From contig CAJTMS010000003.1 in the NCBI GenBank assembly GCA_910577155.1, positions 34,165-77,912 of the forward strand: DNA of 43,748 nt, in the 5' to 3' direction. The notes under the pieces are model-generated. The model was given only the letters and a program-made list of their open reading frames with translations, was not told the DNA's origin and made no database searches. The translations under genes and the position numbers were made by a program. Within the stretch, counting starts at the first letter, position 1. Every line of letters starts with the position of its first letter. Origin of the DNA: an uncultured Mailhella sp. (GTDB lineage: Bacteria > Desulfobacterota > Desulfovibrionia > Desulfovibrionales > Desulfovibrionaceae). Shown here piece after piece: positions 23,147-32,300 of the stretch.

Positions 23147-24889
23147 ATGCACAAAAAAATAATTCTCCTATTTTCCATACTTATCACCCTTATAATCCCC
23201 CAAATTGCCTTGGGGGCTTTGACCTTTAATAAACCGTTCTCCTATTATGCCGAACAGCAGGATATCGATACTGTTCTCATGCATTTTGCAAAATCCCAAA
23301 ATTTCACTGCCATTATCTCTCCGCAAATTGAAGGAAAAATAAGCGGCCGCTTTTCCGGAATTAATCCCAATGATTTTTTAAACAGCATGCATTCCGCTTT
23401 TCAGGTCAATTATTATCATATTGATAATACACTATATTTTTACCATACAAGTGAATTTACCCAAAATTATTTATCTCCTCAAGCCATGAGCACAAAACAA
23501 ATGTTTGCCCTTTTAAAAGACGCCCATGTGTTTTCCCCTGACCTTATGCCCGCTGTAGCGAAAAACAGCTCCATTATCCTTATCCAAGGTCCGCAAAGCT
23601 ATATTGATAAAATTCTTCAGGCTGCAAAATCTTTTGAACAAATCCAAATACAGCAGACTGTCATGAAAGTCTTTCCCCTCAAATATGCATGGGCTGATGA
23701 TATTACTATTTCCAGTATGGATAAGGATATTACCATTCCGGGCGTTGCAACCATTTTGCGGGCAATGCTTACAGGTGAAACTGTTTCCGCAAGCCGTCAG
23801 ACACAGCATAAAGCAACGGTTGAAAGTTTGAACGGTTCCGGTCTGAGTGCTGTGGGAAAGGAAGAAGAGCAAGGCAATAATACTGCAAACACGACCCAAA
23901 ATATGAATACAAGCAATATTATGGCTGATCCGCGCGTCAATGCTGTCATTATCAATGACGCATCCTATCGCATGCCCTATTATGCCGATGTCATTGCGGA
24001 TCTTGATAAACCGGTTGAGCTGGTTGAAATCCATGCCGCCATTGTTGACATCAATACCGATTACAGCCGTGAACTGGGAGTTACCTATCAGGGAAAAAAC
24101 CAAAATACCTCCGGCTGGAGCGTTGGGGGAGAACTGGGTGACAGTACAGATGCGTTCAATACTCTGCCCGTTGCCGGAGAACTCGGAGCAAGAGGACTTT
24201 CCCTGTCCACCATTTACACCATGGGCTCTGACTTTTTCCTAGCCAAAATTCAGGCGTTGCAGGAAGACGGAGAAGCCCGCATGCTGGGCAAGCCCTCTGT
24301 GCTGACAGTGGATAATGTGCAGGCGAGCCTTGAAAATACCAGCACCTATTATCTGGAAGTGGAAGGCTATGAAACGGTTGACCTTTTCAAAGTGGAAGCG
24401 GGAACAGTCCTGCGTGTTACACCGCACATCATCAAAAATAATGACGGCACATCTTCCATAAAACTTGCCGTCAGCGTGCAGGATAACCAAAACGATTCCA
24501 ATGATTCCCCCCTGAAAGCAAACGGAATTTCACCCGTAAAACAAACAAAAATCAATACACAGGCTATAGTCGGCTCTAATCAAAGCCTTCTCATTGGCGG
24601 ATATTATTACGAAGAAAAGACAGAAAATGAAAGCGGTGTTCCTGTTTTGAAAAATATCCCCCTTCTGGGTTATTTATTCAAAAATTCCAGCAAAGGAACC
24701 AGACGTATGGAACGGCTCATTTTGATAACGCCTAAGATTATCCGTTTGGATGAGCTGCCAAAAACACCGGAATATATTGATACCAAAGAATTTTCAAAAT
24801 CACCCACACAAAGTGATTATGAAAGGCGTCTGCAGCCGGAACAAAGCGGCAGCGGCTGTGTGAAAAAATCTACACCTGTTCAAAACTAA
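23147..24889 (+). CDS. sctC: T3SS outer-membrane secretin SctC (YscC family)
   Basis: A 580-residue outer-membrane ring protein. A Sec signal peptide spans about 1-23 (hydrophobic, ending ALGA), followed by N-domains (the FNKPFSYYAEQQDIDTVLMHFAKSQ opening is typical of SctC). An inserted, low-complexity loop at about 218-260 is rich in Asn/Thr/Glu. The secretin core contains VNAVIINDA, VEIHAAIVDINTDYSRELGV, the EARMLGKPSVLTVDN gate region and VPVLKNIPLLGYLFKN. A C-terminal tail with one Cys follows the core. No pilotin gene is seen adjacent. It begins one base after the chaperone gene, and sctD follows by nine bases. Confidence 0.96.
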   Translation: MHKKIILLFSILITLIIPQIALGALTFNKPFSYYAEQQDIDTVLMHFAKSQNFTAIISPQIEGKISGRFSGINPNDFLNSMHSAFQVNYYHIDNTLYFYHTSEFTQNYLSPQAMSTKQMFALLKDAHVFSPDLMPAVAKNSSIILIQGPQSYIDKILQAAKSFEQIQIQQTVMKVFPLKYAWADDITISSMDKDITIPGVATILRAMLTGETVSASRQTQHKATVESLNGSGLSAVGKEEEQGNNTANTTQNMNTSNIMADPRVNAVIINDASYRMPYYADVIADLDKPVELVEIHAAIVDINTDYSRELGVTYQGKNQNTSGWSVGGELGDSTDAFNTLPVAGELGARGLSLSTIYTMGSDFFLAKIQALQEDGEARMLGKPSVLTVDNVQASLENTSTYYLEVEGYETVDLFKVEAGTVLRVTPHIIKNNDGTSSIKLAVSVQDNQNDSNDSPLKANGISPVKQTKINTQAIVGSNQSLLIGGYYYEEKTENESGVPVLKNIPLLGYLFKNSSKGTRRMERLILITPKIIRLDELPKTPEYIDTKEFSKSPTQSDYERRLQPEQSGSGCVKKSTPVQN

Positions 24890-24898
24890 GAGAAAATT

Positions 24899-26344
24899 AT
24901 GCAAACAAAAGGCGGAATACTTCTTCATATTTTTTCCGGTTACCATATAGGTGCAGAAATTTGCCTCAATCAGGGAAATTATATTTTCGGCAGTGATGAA
25001 ACGTGTGATTTTATTTTGTCTGATGCAGGCATTGCGGGAAAACATTTTTTACTCGAAATTACCGCGAAACCCCTCACCCTTGCAGAAGAAAGCGAACAGG
25101 AATACGAAATATATATCACTGCTCTTGAAGGAAAACTTGCACTGAATTACGGGGAAATAACAGAAAAAACAGTCTGGGAACAAGGCGCTCTCCTCTCTGC
25201 CAATGAGGTAAATCTTGCTTGGACAAAGGACAATATGCCTGAGCTCATCCAAAAAGTCACCCATTCCCTGTACCAAAATCCGCAGCAAAACTCCTCTCCG
25301 GTTTCACAAAACACAAAAGATAAACAAAAAGAAAAAGCGCTTGAAGCAGAACCGGAACATACCAACAATGTTGACAGCAAAACTGATAAGAACAAACAAA
25401 GTTTGCAGCAAAAAATAAAATCTCCCAAAAATTTACTTGTTCTTTTCCTTGCTGTTCTCACGCTTGCAACTTTGGTTTTCACCTTTACCCCCTTTGAAAA
25501 GCAAGAATTAAAAGATACGGCGTTCATGCAAAAAATTCTCGAAACAAAAGGTTTTTCACAGATTGAGGTCATTACAACCGATAAGGGAATAGTCTGGCAG
25601 GGCATTATTGAAAATGACGATGAACAGGCAAAACTCTACCTGTTGGCACAATCTATGCATTTCCCAGTACATCTGGAACTTGCCGTCAAAGAGGACGTCA
25701 TACGAACCTTCAAGCAAATCATGGGATTGGAAAATATTTATCCAAGCATTAGCATTGATAAGGAAAACATTTTTATCGGCTATTATGTCAAAGATGCATT
25801 CTATCAGCAAATGGCAGAAAAAGCCCTATTTGAGATGTTTCCAAAATACGGTGAACTGCAGGAAAAAATTACAGAAAGCATTATTTTTGAACCAGAACTC
25901 AAAGATAAGCTCCTTGCATTGCAGGAAAAATATCCTTTAGTAAAACTTGATCCCGCTTTTGATAAAGGAAAACTGCTTTTCAAAGCAAACTATTCAAGAA
26001 AGGAAAAAGAAGAAATAAAATCAATCGTTGCCGAGCTTGAAAAGGATTTAGGTTTTAATATCATGTATGAATTTATGGATATCATGACGCCAAGTTCCAA
26101 TAATTCAGTACCAATGCAGCACCCGCAAAGTATTGCTGAACAAAAAACGAATAAAATAAATTTTGTTGTCACTAGTGTAAATGTTGACGCAATTCCCTTT
26201 ATTACTTTGAGTAATAATGAAAAAATATTTATCGGCGGAGTACTTCCAAACGGCGGAATTTTGGAAGGTATAGGACTGACGGAATTAACCATTAACAACA
26301 ATGGAACACTCACAATCTATCCATTACGAGGTAATAATGAGTAA
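24899..26344 (+). CDS. sctD: T3SS inner-membrane ring protein SctD (YscD family)
   Basis: A 481-residue protein: a cytoplasmic FHA-like domain at about 1-115 (FGSDETCDFILSDAGIAGKHFLLEI), a charged Gln/Lys/Glu-rich linker (about 125-175), a single membrane segment (LLVLFLAVLTLATLVFTF, about 180-197) and a periplasmic part with ring-building domains. SctD makes the outer of the two inner-membrane rings. Its stop overlaps the next gene's ATG (ATGAGTAA), showing translational coupling. Confidence 0.93.
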   Translation: MQTKGGILLHIFSGYHIGAEICLNQGNYIFGSDETCDFILSDAGIAGKHFLLEITAKPLTLAEESEQEYEIYITALEGKLALNYGEITEKTVWEQGALLSANEVNLAWTKDNMPELIQKVTHSLYQNPQQNSSPVSQNTKDKQKEKALEAEPEHTNNVDSKTDKNKQSLQQKIKSPKNLLVLFLAVLTLATLVFTFTPFEKQELKDTAFMQKILETKGFSQIEVITTDKGIVWQGIIENDDEQAKLYLLAQSMHFPVHLELAVKEDVIRTFKQIMGLENIYPSISIDKENIFIGYYVKDAFYQQMAEKALFEMFPKYGELQEKITESIIFEPELKDKLLALQEKYPLVKLDPAFDKGKLLFKANYSRKEKEEIKSIVAELEKDLGFNIMYEFMDIMTPSSNNSVPMQHPQSIAEQKTNKINFVVTSVNVDAIPFITLSNNEKIFIGGVLPNGGILEGIGLTELTINNNGTLTIYPLRGNNE

Positions 26345-26531
26345 TTTTGTATCTCTTTTTGATGTACTGGAAACCCAAGGATCCCTCACCCCCATAAAAG
26401 ATGAAATCCTGACTATGAAATTTAACCTGAAAAAAGAAATGGATAAAGGGCTTACCCCTGAAGAAATGAAGCTTGCACAGGAAGAAGAAAAAGCCATTCT
26501 GGCAGCTGAAAACATTTTAGAAAAATTATAG
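26337..26531 (+). CDS. yscE: YscE-like needle co-chaperone (small)
   Basis: A 64-residue helical protein in the position of yscE (between sctD and sctF) and of the same size (YscE has 66 residues). YscE and YscG together hold needle subunits unpolymerised. The ATG at 26337 overlaps the sctD stop and has GAGG upstream; a longer frame from 26301 lies inside sctD. The sequence (a helix to residue 30, then TPEEMKLAQEEEKAILAAENIL) fits a two-helix hairpin. The call depends on position and size. Confidence 0.75.
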   Translation: MSNFVSLFDVLETQGSLTPIKDEILTMKFNLKKEMDKGLTPEEMKLAQEEEKAILAAENILEKL

Positions 26532-26540
26532 GAGCATACC

Positions 26541-26786
26541 ATGAGTCAAGTAGGCGGAATTGATATTAATAGTTTTTTCAATAAGAATATGGATGCTATT
26601 TCCGATAAGGGAGCAGCCTTGGAACAAAAGATGAATGAAATTTCCAACGGCGGTGAAGTTGGTCCTGAACAAATGCTCGCACTGCAATTTGAAATGGGAC
26701 AATACAACGCTCTTTTAGAATCTGTTTCTACAGTCACCAAGAGTTTAACCGATTCCATGAAAAGTATTGCCCAGCGTGCAAGCTAA
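26541..26786 (+). CDS. sctF: T3SS needle subunit SctF (YscF family)
   Basis: An 81-residue helical hairpin protein without signal peptide, the usual needle-subunit length. A turn around residues 38-42 (NGGEVGPEQ) separates two helices, and the C-terminal part (LALQFEMGQYNALLESVSTVTKSLTDSMKSIAQ) matches the polymerising C-terminal helix pattern. AGGAG precedes the ATG. It lies between the yscE-like and yscG-like genes. Confidence 0.93.
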   Translation: MSQVGGIDINSFFNKNMDAISDKGAALEQKMNEISNGGEVGPEQMLALQFEMGQYNALLESVSTVTKSLTDSMKSIAQRAS

Positions 26787-26800
26787 AAAAGGAACAAATC

Positions 26801-27160
26801 ATGTTTAATGCTGATGAAATAAAACGCTTATTGGATATTGCATGTGCCGGCAGCCACAAAGGTTTTGGGGCTGATGCCCGGACTATTTTTGAGGTTATCT
26901 TAGCCCAAAATCCCCATCACAGCGGCGCAAAACTCGGTTTAGCCCACAATTACATTACAGTGAATGATTTTGAGAATGCTGAAACACTGTTAAAAGAAAT
27001 CATTGCCGTGCATGCCGAAGACTTTGACGCAAAAGCACTGCTGGGACTGTGCTATGCCCTTTCAAACCGTATGGCTGACGCCAAACCGCTTTTAGAAGAA
27101 GTAATAAACAGCAGCTGTGCTTCAAAAGAATTGGCAGAAGCTCTTTTAGAAGCAAAATAA
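26801..27160 (+). CDS. yscG: YscG-like TPR chaperone of the needle subunit
   Basis: A 119-residue protein with TPR units (ARTIFEVILAQNPHHSGAKLGLAHNY, FENAETLLKEIIAVHAEDFDAKALLGLCYAL). YscG (115 residues) has a similar TPR fold and grips the C-terminal helix of the needle subunit. AAGGA precedes the ATG. The gene follows sctF by 14 bases, as in the Yersinia yscE-F-G order. Confidence 0.85.
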   Translation: MFNADEIKRLLDIACAGSHKGFGADARTIFEVILAQNPHHSGAKLGLAHNYITVNDFENAETLLKEIIAVHAEDFDAKALLGLCYALSNRMADAKPLLEEVINSSCASKELAEALLEAK

Positions 27161-27175
27161 ACAATATTTTTTGCC

Positions 27176-27709
27176 ATGGATATTGCAAGCCTTGCCCAAA
27201 CGTTCAAACAAGTTTTTGAGATTTTTGAAAATACGGGAGTCTCGCAGGATACTCTTGCCCCAAATAATCAAGGTACGAAAACAGGCGGGGAACCTGACAA
27301 AGAACTTGTTGCAGAATTTGAAAATTATCTCAATGAACCCAATTCGTTGGAACAAACGGATTTTAAGCAAGGAAATATTGAGGAAAATCAAGCTGTCAAG
27401 AGCATTGATACCCCTGAACCGCAAGCAGATATCAATACTCTCGAACCAGCCGAACAGCTCGCAAAAAATCAGGAAATCCATGCAAAAACTGCTGTCAGTG
27501 CCGCAGAAACGCTTTCTGTCGAACCTCAGGAATATTTTAATGAAATTAAAAATATTCTTACCCGGCTTGAAAATAATACGCTGAGTACAACGGAGCTTTA
27601 TCGCTTGCAATATCTGACAAATATGCTTAATGTGCAGATTACACAGAATAATTCACTTTCAAAATCAACCACTGAACAATTTGAAACAATGTTAAAACAA
27701 CAAGGGTAA
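27176..27709 (+). CDS. sctI: T3SS inner rod protein SctI (YscI-like)
   Basis: A 177-residue protein in the sctI position, directly before sctJ. Its C-terminal ~40 residues (LYRLQYLTNMLNVQITQNNSLSKSTTEQFETML) form the conserved helix by which rod subunits polymerise. The N-terminal ~120 residues are acidic, Gln/Glu/Asn-rich and probably disordered, making it longer than the ~115-residue YscI. No good ribosome site is visible before the ATG. The extra region could combine functions of YscH and YscI, since no separate yscH-like gene is seen. Confidence 0.82.
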   Translation: MDIASLAQTFKQVFEIFENTGVSQDTLAPNNQGTKTGGEPDKELVAEFENYLNEPNSLEQTDFKQGNIEENQAVKSIDTPEPQADINTLEPAEQLAKNQEIHAKTAVSAAETLSVEPQEYFNEIKNILTRLENNTLSTTELYRLQYLTNMLNVQITQNNSLSKSTTEQFETMLKQQG

Positions 27710-27713
27710 AAAA

Positions 27714-28496
27714 ATGAAAGAAAACAAACAAAAATCCTGTTTTTCCTTTTTACTGCTTATGATTGCCTTTGTTTTCATGCTTTCTGCCTGCCAAAAAAAT
27801 TTATATCAAGATTTAAGCGAGCAGCAAGTCAACGAAATGCTTGCTCTTTTATTGAAATATGAAATGAAAGCAGAAAAAGTGTCCCAAGGCAAAGGACTTT
27901 TTACCCTGACCATTGATGAGAAAGAACTTATCCAAGCCCTTGAAGTTTTAAATAAAAACAATTTGCCTCGCCCCAGCTATACCAATTTAGGAGAAATTTT
28001 TAAAGGGGACAGCATGATTTCTTCCAGTACAGAAGAAAGTGCACGCATGGCGTATGCTATTTCTCAGGAACTTTCCGAAACCTTTTCTCGCATTGACGGT
28101 GTCCTGACAGCAAGGGTTCATATTGTTTTAGGCAGTACTGACCCAAGCACGGATCTCTATACAAAACCTTCCGCAGCCGTTTTTTTCCGTCATGTTCCCG
28201 ATTCTGCCGTGACAAGCAATATTGCCAGAGTAAAAGAAATTACGGCAAAAGCTGTTCCCAATCTCCAGTTTGAGGATATTTCCGTCATGCTTATCCCTGT
28301 CCGAGAAGAAATAAGCGTGCCTATGCTGCAAAACAAATCTCTTTACGAAAAAATAAATGACAGCGGCTACGGCTTGGTGCTTATTGGCATACTCTGTATT
28401 ATTTTCCTTGCGGCGATCGTTTATCTCGTTCATATTTCCGTTGATTTATGGATGAAAAAATCCAAGAATAGCAACGAACAAAATCCTCATGAATAA
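27714..28496 (+). CDS. sctJ: T3SS inner-ring lipoprotein SctJ (YscJ family)
   Basis: A 260-residue lipoprotein forming the inner-membrane ring; it is the FliF homolog of the injectisome. A signal peptide with lipobox LSAC (Cys at about residue 26) is followed by the YscJ/FliF ring domains (LSEQQVNEMLALLLKYEM, ARMAYAISQELSETFSRIDGVLTARVHIVL). A C-terminal membrane segment (LVLIGILCIIFLAAIVYLVHI) and a short basic tail end the protein. AAGGG precedes the ATG. Confidence 0.97.
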   Translation: MKENKQKSCFSFLLLMIAFVFMLSACQKNLYQDLSEQQVNEMLALLLKYEMKAEKVSQGKGLFTLTIDEKELIQALEVLNKNNLPRPSYTNLGEIFKGDSMISSSTEESARMAYAISQELSETFSRIDGVLTARVHIVLGSTDPSTDLYTKPSAAVFFRHVPDSAVTSNIARVKEITAKAVPNLQFEDISVMLIPVREEISVPMLQNKSLYEKINDSGYGLVLIGILCIIFLAAIVYLVHISVDLWMKKSKNSNEQNPHE

Positions 28497-28520
28497 AAGA
28501 ACATATACATAAGGGAACGC

Positions 28521-29192
28521 ATGAATAAACATTTTTTTTATGAAAGCCTGAAAAAAAACAGCCCGTTTTTTTCTGCTATGCTCAATTTCAACCTTGAGCA
28601 ATATAAAAATTTTGTCCCTTATGCTGATTTAGAAAATACACTTGAAGCAGATTTCTTAACCGGTACCTCTATCAAAAAATACCAAAAAACCAATCCGTTT
28701 CTTTTTTGGGATTTTGCAGACGAAACAAAGCGCCTTGTCCTTTTGGACTGCCAAAATATTAAAAAACTTGCCCGCATACTGGGTGTCAGTCTTTATGCAG
28801 AGGAAATCAGTCATATACTGGACAGCAAAACTGTTTTGCACCTGCAGGAGGAACTGGGGAAAGAACTGTATTTCTACGCGCTTGAACGAGGAAAATTTCG
28901 CCTTCCTTCACGAAAAAGTTTTATTCCACATACAGATAATTCCCTGCAATTAGCAGATAAAATTATTCAGGACGGGGAAAAAATGCTTGCCCTTTGTACC
29001 CAAAACTGGCAGGAAGAATTAAAACAAATTTTTTCTCAAAAAATTCAAGCCGACTTACCGTATTTATTTACTTTTTTGCAGAAAAATCCGGAAACGGAAA
29101 TTTCCCCTGCTCAAATGCGTTTAATTTGGTTTTCTGTTAAAAAACTCCTTCTCCAAGAGGTGAACAGTTCATGGCTACCTTATTTCAATTAA
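28521..29192 (+). CDS. sctK: T3SS sorting-platform protein SctK (YscK family)
   Basis: A 223-residue cytoplasmic protein. YscK (about 209 residues) links the SctQ pods to the SctD ring. The YscK pattern LVLLDCQNIKKLARILGVSLYAEEISHILDSK and the YFYALERGKFRLP segment are present, and it sits between sctJ and sctL. AAGGG precedes the ATG. Its 3' end overlaps sctL by 22 bases. Confidence 0.88.
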   Translation: MNKHFFYESLKKNSPFFSAMLNFNLEQYKNFVPYADLENTLEADFLTGTSIKKYQKTNPFLFWDFADETKRLVLLDCQNIKKLARILGVSLYAEEISHILDSKTVLHLQEELGKELYFYALERGKFRLPSRKSFIPHTDNSLQLADKIIQDGEKMLALCTQNWQEELKQIFSQKIQADLPYLFTFLQKNPETEISPAQMRLIWFSVKKLLLQEVNSSWLPYFN

Positions 29193-29794
29193 CAGCTAAT
29201 ACCCTCTCTTTTGCCCCAAAATCTAAAATTATCAAAGCAAAAGACATGCAAACCGCACTTGAAGCCAATGAAATTCTTGAAACAGCAAAAAACAGGGCAA
29301 GGGAAATTTTAGAAAACGCTGAAAAAGCCTATGCGGAACGCAAAGAACAAGGCTACCTTGACGGACAAATGGAAGGAAAGCTGGAACACGCGGAAAAAAT
29401 AATGGAAACCGTGCTTTCTTCAGTAGAATTTATTGAAAATATTGAAAATACCCTTGTGGATATTGTCCATGAATCCATTGTTAAAGTTATCGGGGAACTG
29501 GAAGAAAATGAACGCATTGTCAGAATTGTCCGCACAGCCCTGCAGCATGTGCGAAACCAGCAGCAAATCATTATCCGCGTTGCTCCTCAGGATGAAAAAT
29601 ATGTCAGAAATGCCCTCTCTGCCATGCTTACCCAAAGGCAGGGTTCAGGGTATATCGATATTCAGGCGGATCCGCGTTTGCAGCAAGGCTCCTGCATTTT
29701 GGAAAGTGAACTGGGTGTTATTGACGCAAGCCTTGATACGCAATTAAAAGCATTGGAAAATGCTTTCAAGAATAAAATACAAAACGGAAAATAA
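29171..29794 (+). CDS. sctL: T3SS stator protein SctL (YscL/FliH family)
   Basis: A 207-residue protein that tethers the SctN ATPase to the sorting platform. An N-terminal segment is followed by a long Ala/Glu/Lys-rich coiled coil (residues about 28-85). A globular C-terminal domain contains the ESIVKVIGELEENERIVRIVRTALQHVRNQQQIIIRV and LGVIDASLDTQLKALENAF features shared with FliH and V-ATPase E subunits. The ATG at 29171 has GAGGTG seven bases upstream and lies inside sctK. Confidence 0.93.
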   Translation: MATLFQLTANTLSFAPKSKIIKAKDMQTALEANEILETAKNRAREILENAEKAYAERKEQGYLDGQMEGKLEHAEKIMETVLSSVEFIENIENTLVDIVHESIVKVIGELEENERIVRIVRTALQHVRNQQQIIIRVAPQDEKYVRNALSAMLTQRQGSGYIDIQADPRLQQGSCILESELGVIDASLDTQLKALENAFKNKIQNGK

Positions 29795-29806
29795 TTGGGA
29801 TAAGCT

Positions 29807-31123
29807 ATGGCTTTTGAATACATTGGCGCACTTTTAAAAGACGCTGTCCAAAACACAAACCCGGTGGAAATACGCGGGCGTGTGGAACAGGTTGTGGGCA
29901 CAATTATCCGTGCCATTGTTCCCGGCGTAAAAGTTGGTGAGCTGTGTATTTTGCGTAATCCTTGGGAAAATTGGGAATTAAAAGCGGAAGTTGTCGGTTT
30001 TATCAAACAGGTCGCCCTGCTCACCCCCTTGGGCGATTTACAGGGTATTTCTCCGGCAACAGAAGTTATCCCCACAGGCACTATCCATTCTGTTCCTGTT
30101 GGAGAATGTCTTTTAGGGCGTGTTTTAAACGGGCTCGGCGATCCCATTGACGGCGGAGCCCCCCTCAAGCCAAAGGGATTTTACCCTGTCTACGCCGATC
30201 CCCCTAATCCCATGACCAGAAAAATTATTGACAAACCTATTTCTCTCGGTCTGCGTGTTATGGACGGTATTCTTACCTGCGGCGAAGGACAAAGAATGGG
30301 GATTTTTGCGGCTGCCGGCGGCGGAAAAAGTACCCTCCTATCCACCATTATCAAAGGCTGCTCCGCTGATGTGTGCGTTCTTGCCCTTATTGGGGAACGC
30401 GGCAGAGAAGTGCGGGAATTTATAGAACATGATCTTGGTGAAGAAGGCAAGAAAAAAGCGGTGCTGGTGGTTTCCACCTCTGACCGCTCTTCCATGGAAC
30501 GCCTTAAAGCTGCCTATACAGCCACTGCCATTGCCGAATTTTTCCGTGACCAAAATAAAAAAGTCCTCTTGCTCATGGATTCCGTAACACGTTTTGGTCG
30601 GGCGCAGCGGGAAATTGGACTTGCAGCCGGAGAACCGCCCACAAGACGCGGTTTTCCTCCCTCAGTTTTTTCTACCCTGCCCAAGCTCATGGAACGGGCA
30701 GGCAATTCGGATAAAGGTTCTATTACTGCCCTGTATACCGTGCTGGTAGAAGGCGATGACATGACAGAACCCATTGCCGATGAAACTCGTTCTATCTTGG
30801 ACGGACATATTATTCTTTCCAGAAAACTTGCTGCTGCAAACCATTATCCGGCTATTGATGTCCAGCAAAGCGTCAGCCGCGTGATGAATGCCATTGTCAG
30901 CAAAGACCATAAGAAAAAAGCCCAAGCTCTGCGGAAAATTCTGGCAAAATACGCCGAAGTGGAATTATTGGTACAAATCGGTGAATATAAAAAAGGAGCA
31001 GATACTGAAGCCGATGAAGCACTGAACAAAATTCAGGCTGTGAATAATTTTTTAAAACAGGGGCTTGATGAAAAGTCAACCTTTGAAGAAACCCTGCAAG
31101 CCCTTGATAAAGCATTGCAATAA
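29807..31123 (+). CDS. sctN: T3SS ATPase SctN (YscN/FliI family)
   Basis: The 438-residue hexameric ATPase that strips chaperones and unfolds substrates. Walker A is AAAGGGKST (about 168-176), with the conserved ALIGERGREVREF (catalytic Glu near 197) and Walker B LLLMDSVTRFGRAQRE (about 254-269). The C-terminal helical domain is complete. It follows sctL by 12 bases; the flanking SctL/SctO genes identify it as the injectisome ATPase rather than FliI. Confidence 0.97.
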   Translation: MAFEYIGALLKDAVQNTNPVEIRGRVEQVVGTIIRAIVPGVKVGELCILRNPWENWELKAEVVGFIKQVALLTPLGDLQGISPATEVIPTGTIHSVPVGECLLGRVLNGLGDPIDGGAPLKPKGFYPVYADPPNPMTRKIIDKPISLGLRVMDGILTCGEGQRMGIFAAAGGGKSTLLSTIIKGCSADVCVLALIGERGREVREFIEHDLGEEGKKKAVLVVSTSDRSSMERLKAAYTATAIAEFFRDQNKKVLLLMDSVTRFGRAQREIGLAAGEPPTRRGFPPSVFSTLPKLMERAGNSDKGSITALYTVLVEGDDMTEPIADETRSILDGHIILSRKLAAANHYPAIDVQQSVSRVMNAIVSKDHKKKAQALRKILAKYAEVELLVQIGEYKKGADTEADEALNKIQAVNNFLKQGLDEKSTFEETLQALDKALQ

Positions 31124-31134
31124 TTTTTGCCGCC

Positions 31135-31626
31135 ATGGAAAAATACCCTTTGCAAGCCCTTCTTGACGTCCGAAAATACCGCGAACAAAATGCCCAAAAC
31201 GCTGTCCGTCAGGCAGAAAATCATTATAAAGAATGTGTGCATACGTGCCTCAGTCAACAAAAAAAAATTGAAGAATATGAAGAATGGAAAGCACAAGAGG
31301 AAGAAAGAAAATACACGGAAATTTTAGGCAGCCGGCTTCATATTGATGATCTTGAAGATTTTAAACAATACTTTGCCTTACTCAAAGATAAGGGATTGAA
31401 GCTCGAAGAAGAACTCTATGCTCTGGAAAAACAAAAAGAAACAGCCAAACAGGAAGTAGAACAAAAAAAAGAAGAATTTAAACTTGCCAAAAAAAATACT
31501 GCAAAAATTGAAGCACATCACGATATTTGGAAACAGGCAGAAAAAAAAGAACAGGAACGAAAAGAAGATTTGGAAGCAGAAGAATTTAAACCTCTTTCCC
31601 CCGTGGGGACAGAAAACAGTGAATAA
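31135..31626 (+). CDS. sctO: T3SS stalk protein SctO (YscO/FliJ-like)
   Basis: A 163-residue protein that is almost entirely a long antiparallel coiled coil rich in Glu and Lys (LLDVRKYREQNAQNAVRQAE at the start, then repeated heptads). This is typical of the central stalk inserted in the SctN hexamer, which also engages SctV and free chaperones. The position between sctN and sctP is standard. The ATG lacks a clear ribosome site and may be coupled to sctN. Confidence 0.88.
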   Translation: MEKYPLQALLDVRKYREQNAQNAVRQAENHYKECVHTCLSQQKKIEEYEEWKAQEEERKYTEILGSRLHIDDLEDFKQYFALLKDKGLKLEEELYALEKQKETAKQEVEQKKEEFKLAKKNTAKIEAHHDIWKQAEKKEQERKEDLEAEEFKPLSPVGTENSE

Positions 31627-31646
31627 GTCATAAACAGAGAGAAAAT

Positions 31647-32237
31647 ATGAGCAATTTTAAAGTTGATAGTAACAGATTAGACCAGCTTATAAACAGCTCC
31701 GGAAACAGCGGAAAAACATTTTCCTCCCCTTCTTCCCGTGACGTTTCAGAATTTGAAAAGAATATGGAAAAAAAAGAAAATAACGAGAATGATAGACAGG
31801 AAAAAAACCAAAACCCTTTTGAAAGTATTTTCAAAAATTCTTTTTTTTCAGAAAGTAAAGTGCAGGAAACCCAAATTCTCACGAAAACTGACATGGATTT
31901 TGAGCTGACAGATAAATTGGTGGATAGGATTTTAGTTTCTGATGCAAAAGCGGGTGAAAGTGAAGTACGGCTGCAGCTTAGCGATAATATTCTGAAAGAC
32001 ACAGAAATTTCCATTAAAAGACTGCTGGACGGAAGTTTGGAAATTAAATTAAATTCCGGCAATTATAATTCAGCGCAAACTCTTGTTTCCCAGCAATTTG
32101 AATTAAAATCCCGATTGGAAAAAATGGAAAACTGCACGGTAACAGTAGAAGTCAATACAGAAAATCAGGAACAAGGAAACGACGCGAACCAGAAATCAAG
32201 AGGTCTTTTTGACTTCTATAATCAGGAACAAAGCTAA
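31647..32237 (+). CDS. sctP: T3SS needle-length regulator SctP (YscP-like, short)
   Basis: A 196-residue protein after sctO. The first ~90 residues are polar, charged and disordered (secretion signal and ruler region). Residues about 105-175 (EVRLQLSDNILKDTEISIKRLLDGSLEIKLNSGN) match the strand-helix pattern of the T3S4 substrate-specificity switch domain that touches SctU. YscP of Yersinia is around 450-520 residues, so the ruler part here is very short. It is the last gene of the rightward operon; the gene to its right runs the opposite way. Confidence 0.82.
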   Translation: MSNFKVDSNRLDQLINSSGNSGKTFSSPSSRDVSEFEKNMEKKENNENDRQEKNQNPFESIFKNSFFSESKVQETQILTKTDMDFELTDKLVDRILVSDAKAGESEVRLQLSDNILKDTEISIKRLLDGSLEIKLNSGNYNSAQTLVSQQFELKSRLEKMENCTVTVEVNTENQEQGNDANQKSRGLFDFYNQEQS

Positions 32238-32300
32238 CTTATTTTTCTTGGGAGAATCATATCTCTGCTGTCACTGTCAGTAAGATTTATCGGAGCTGTT

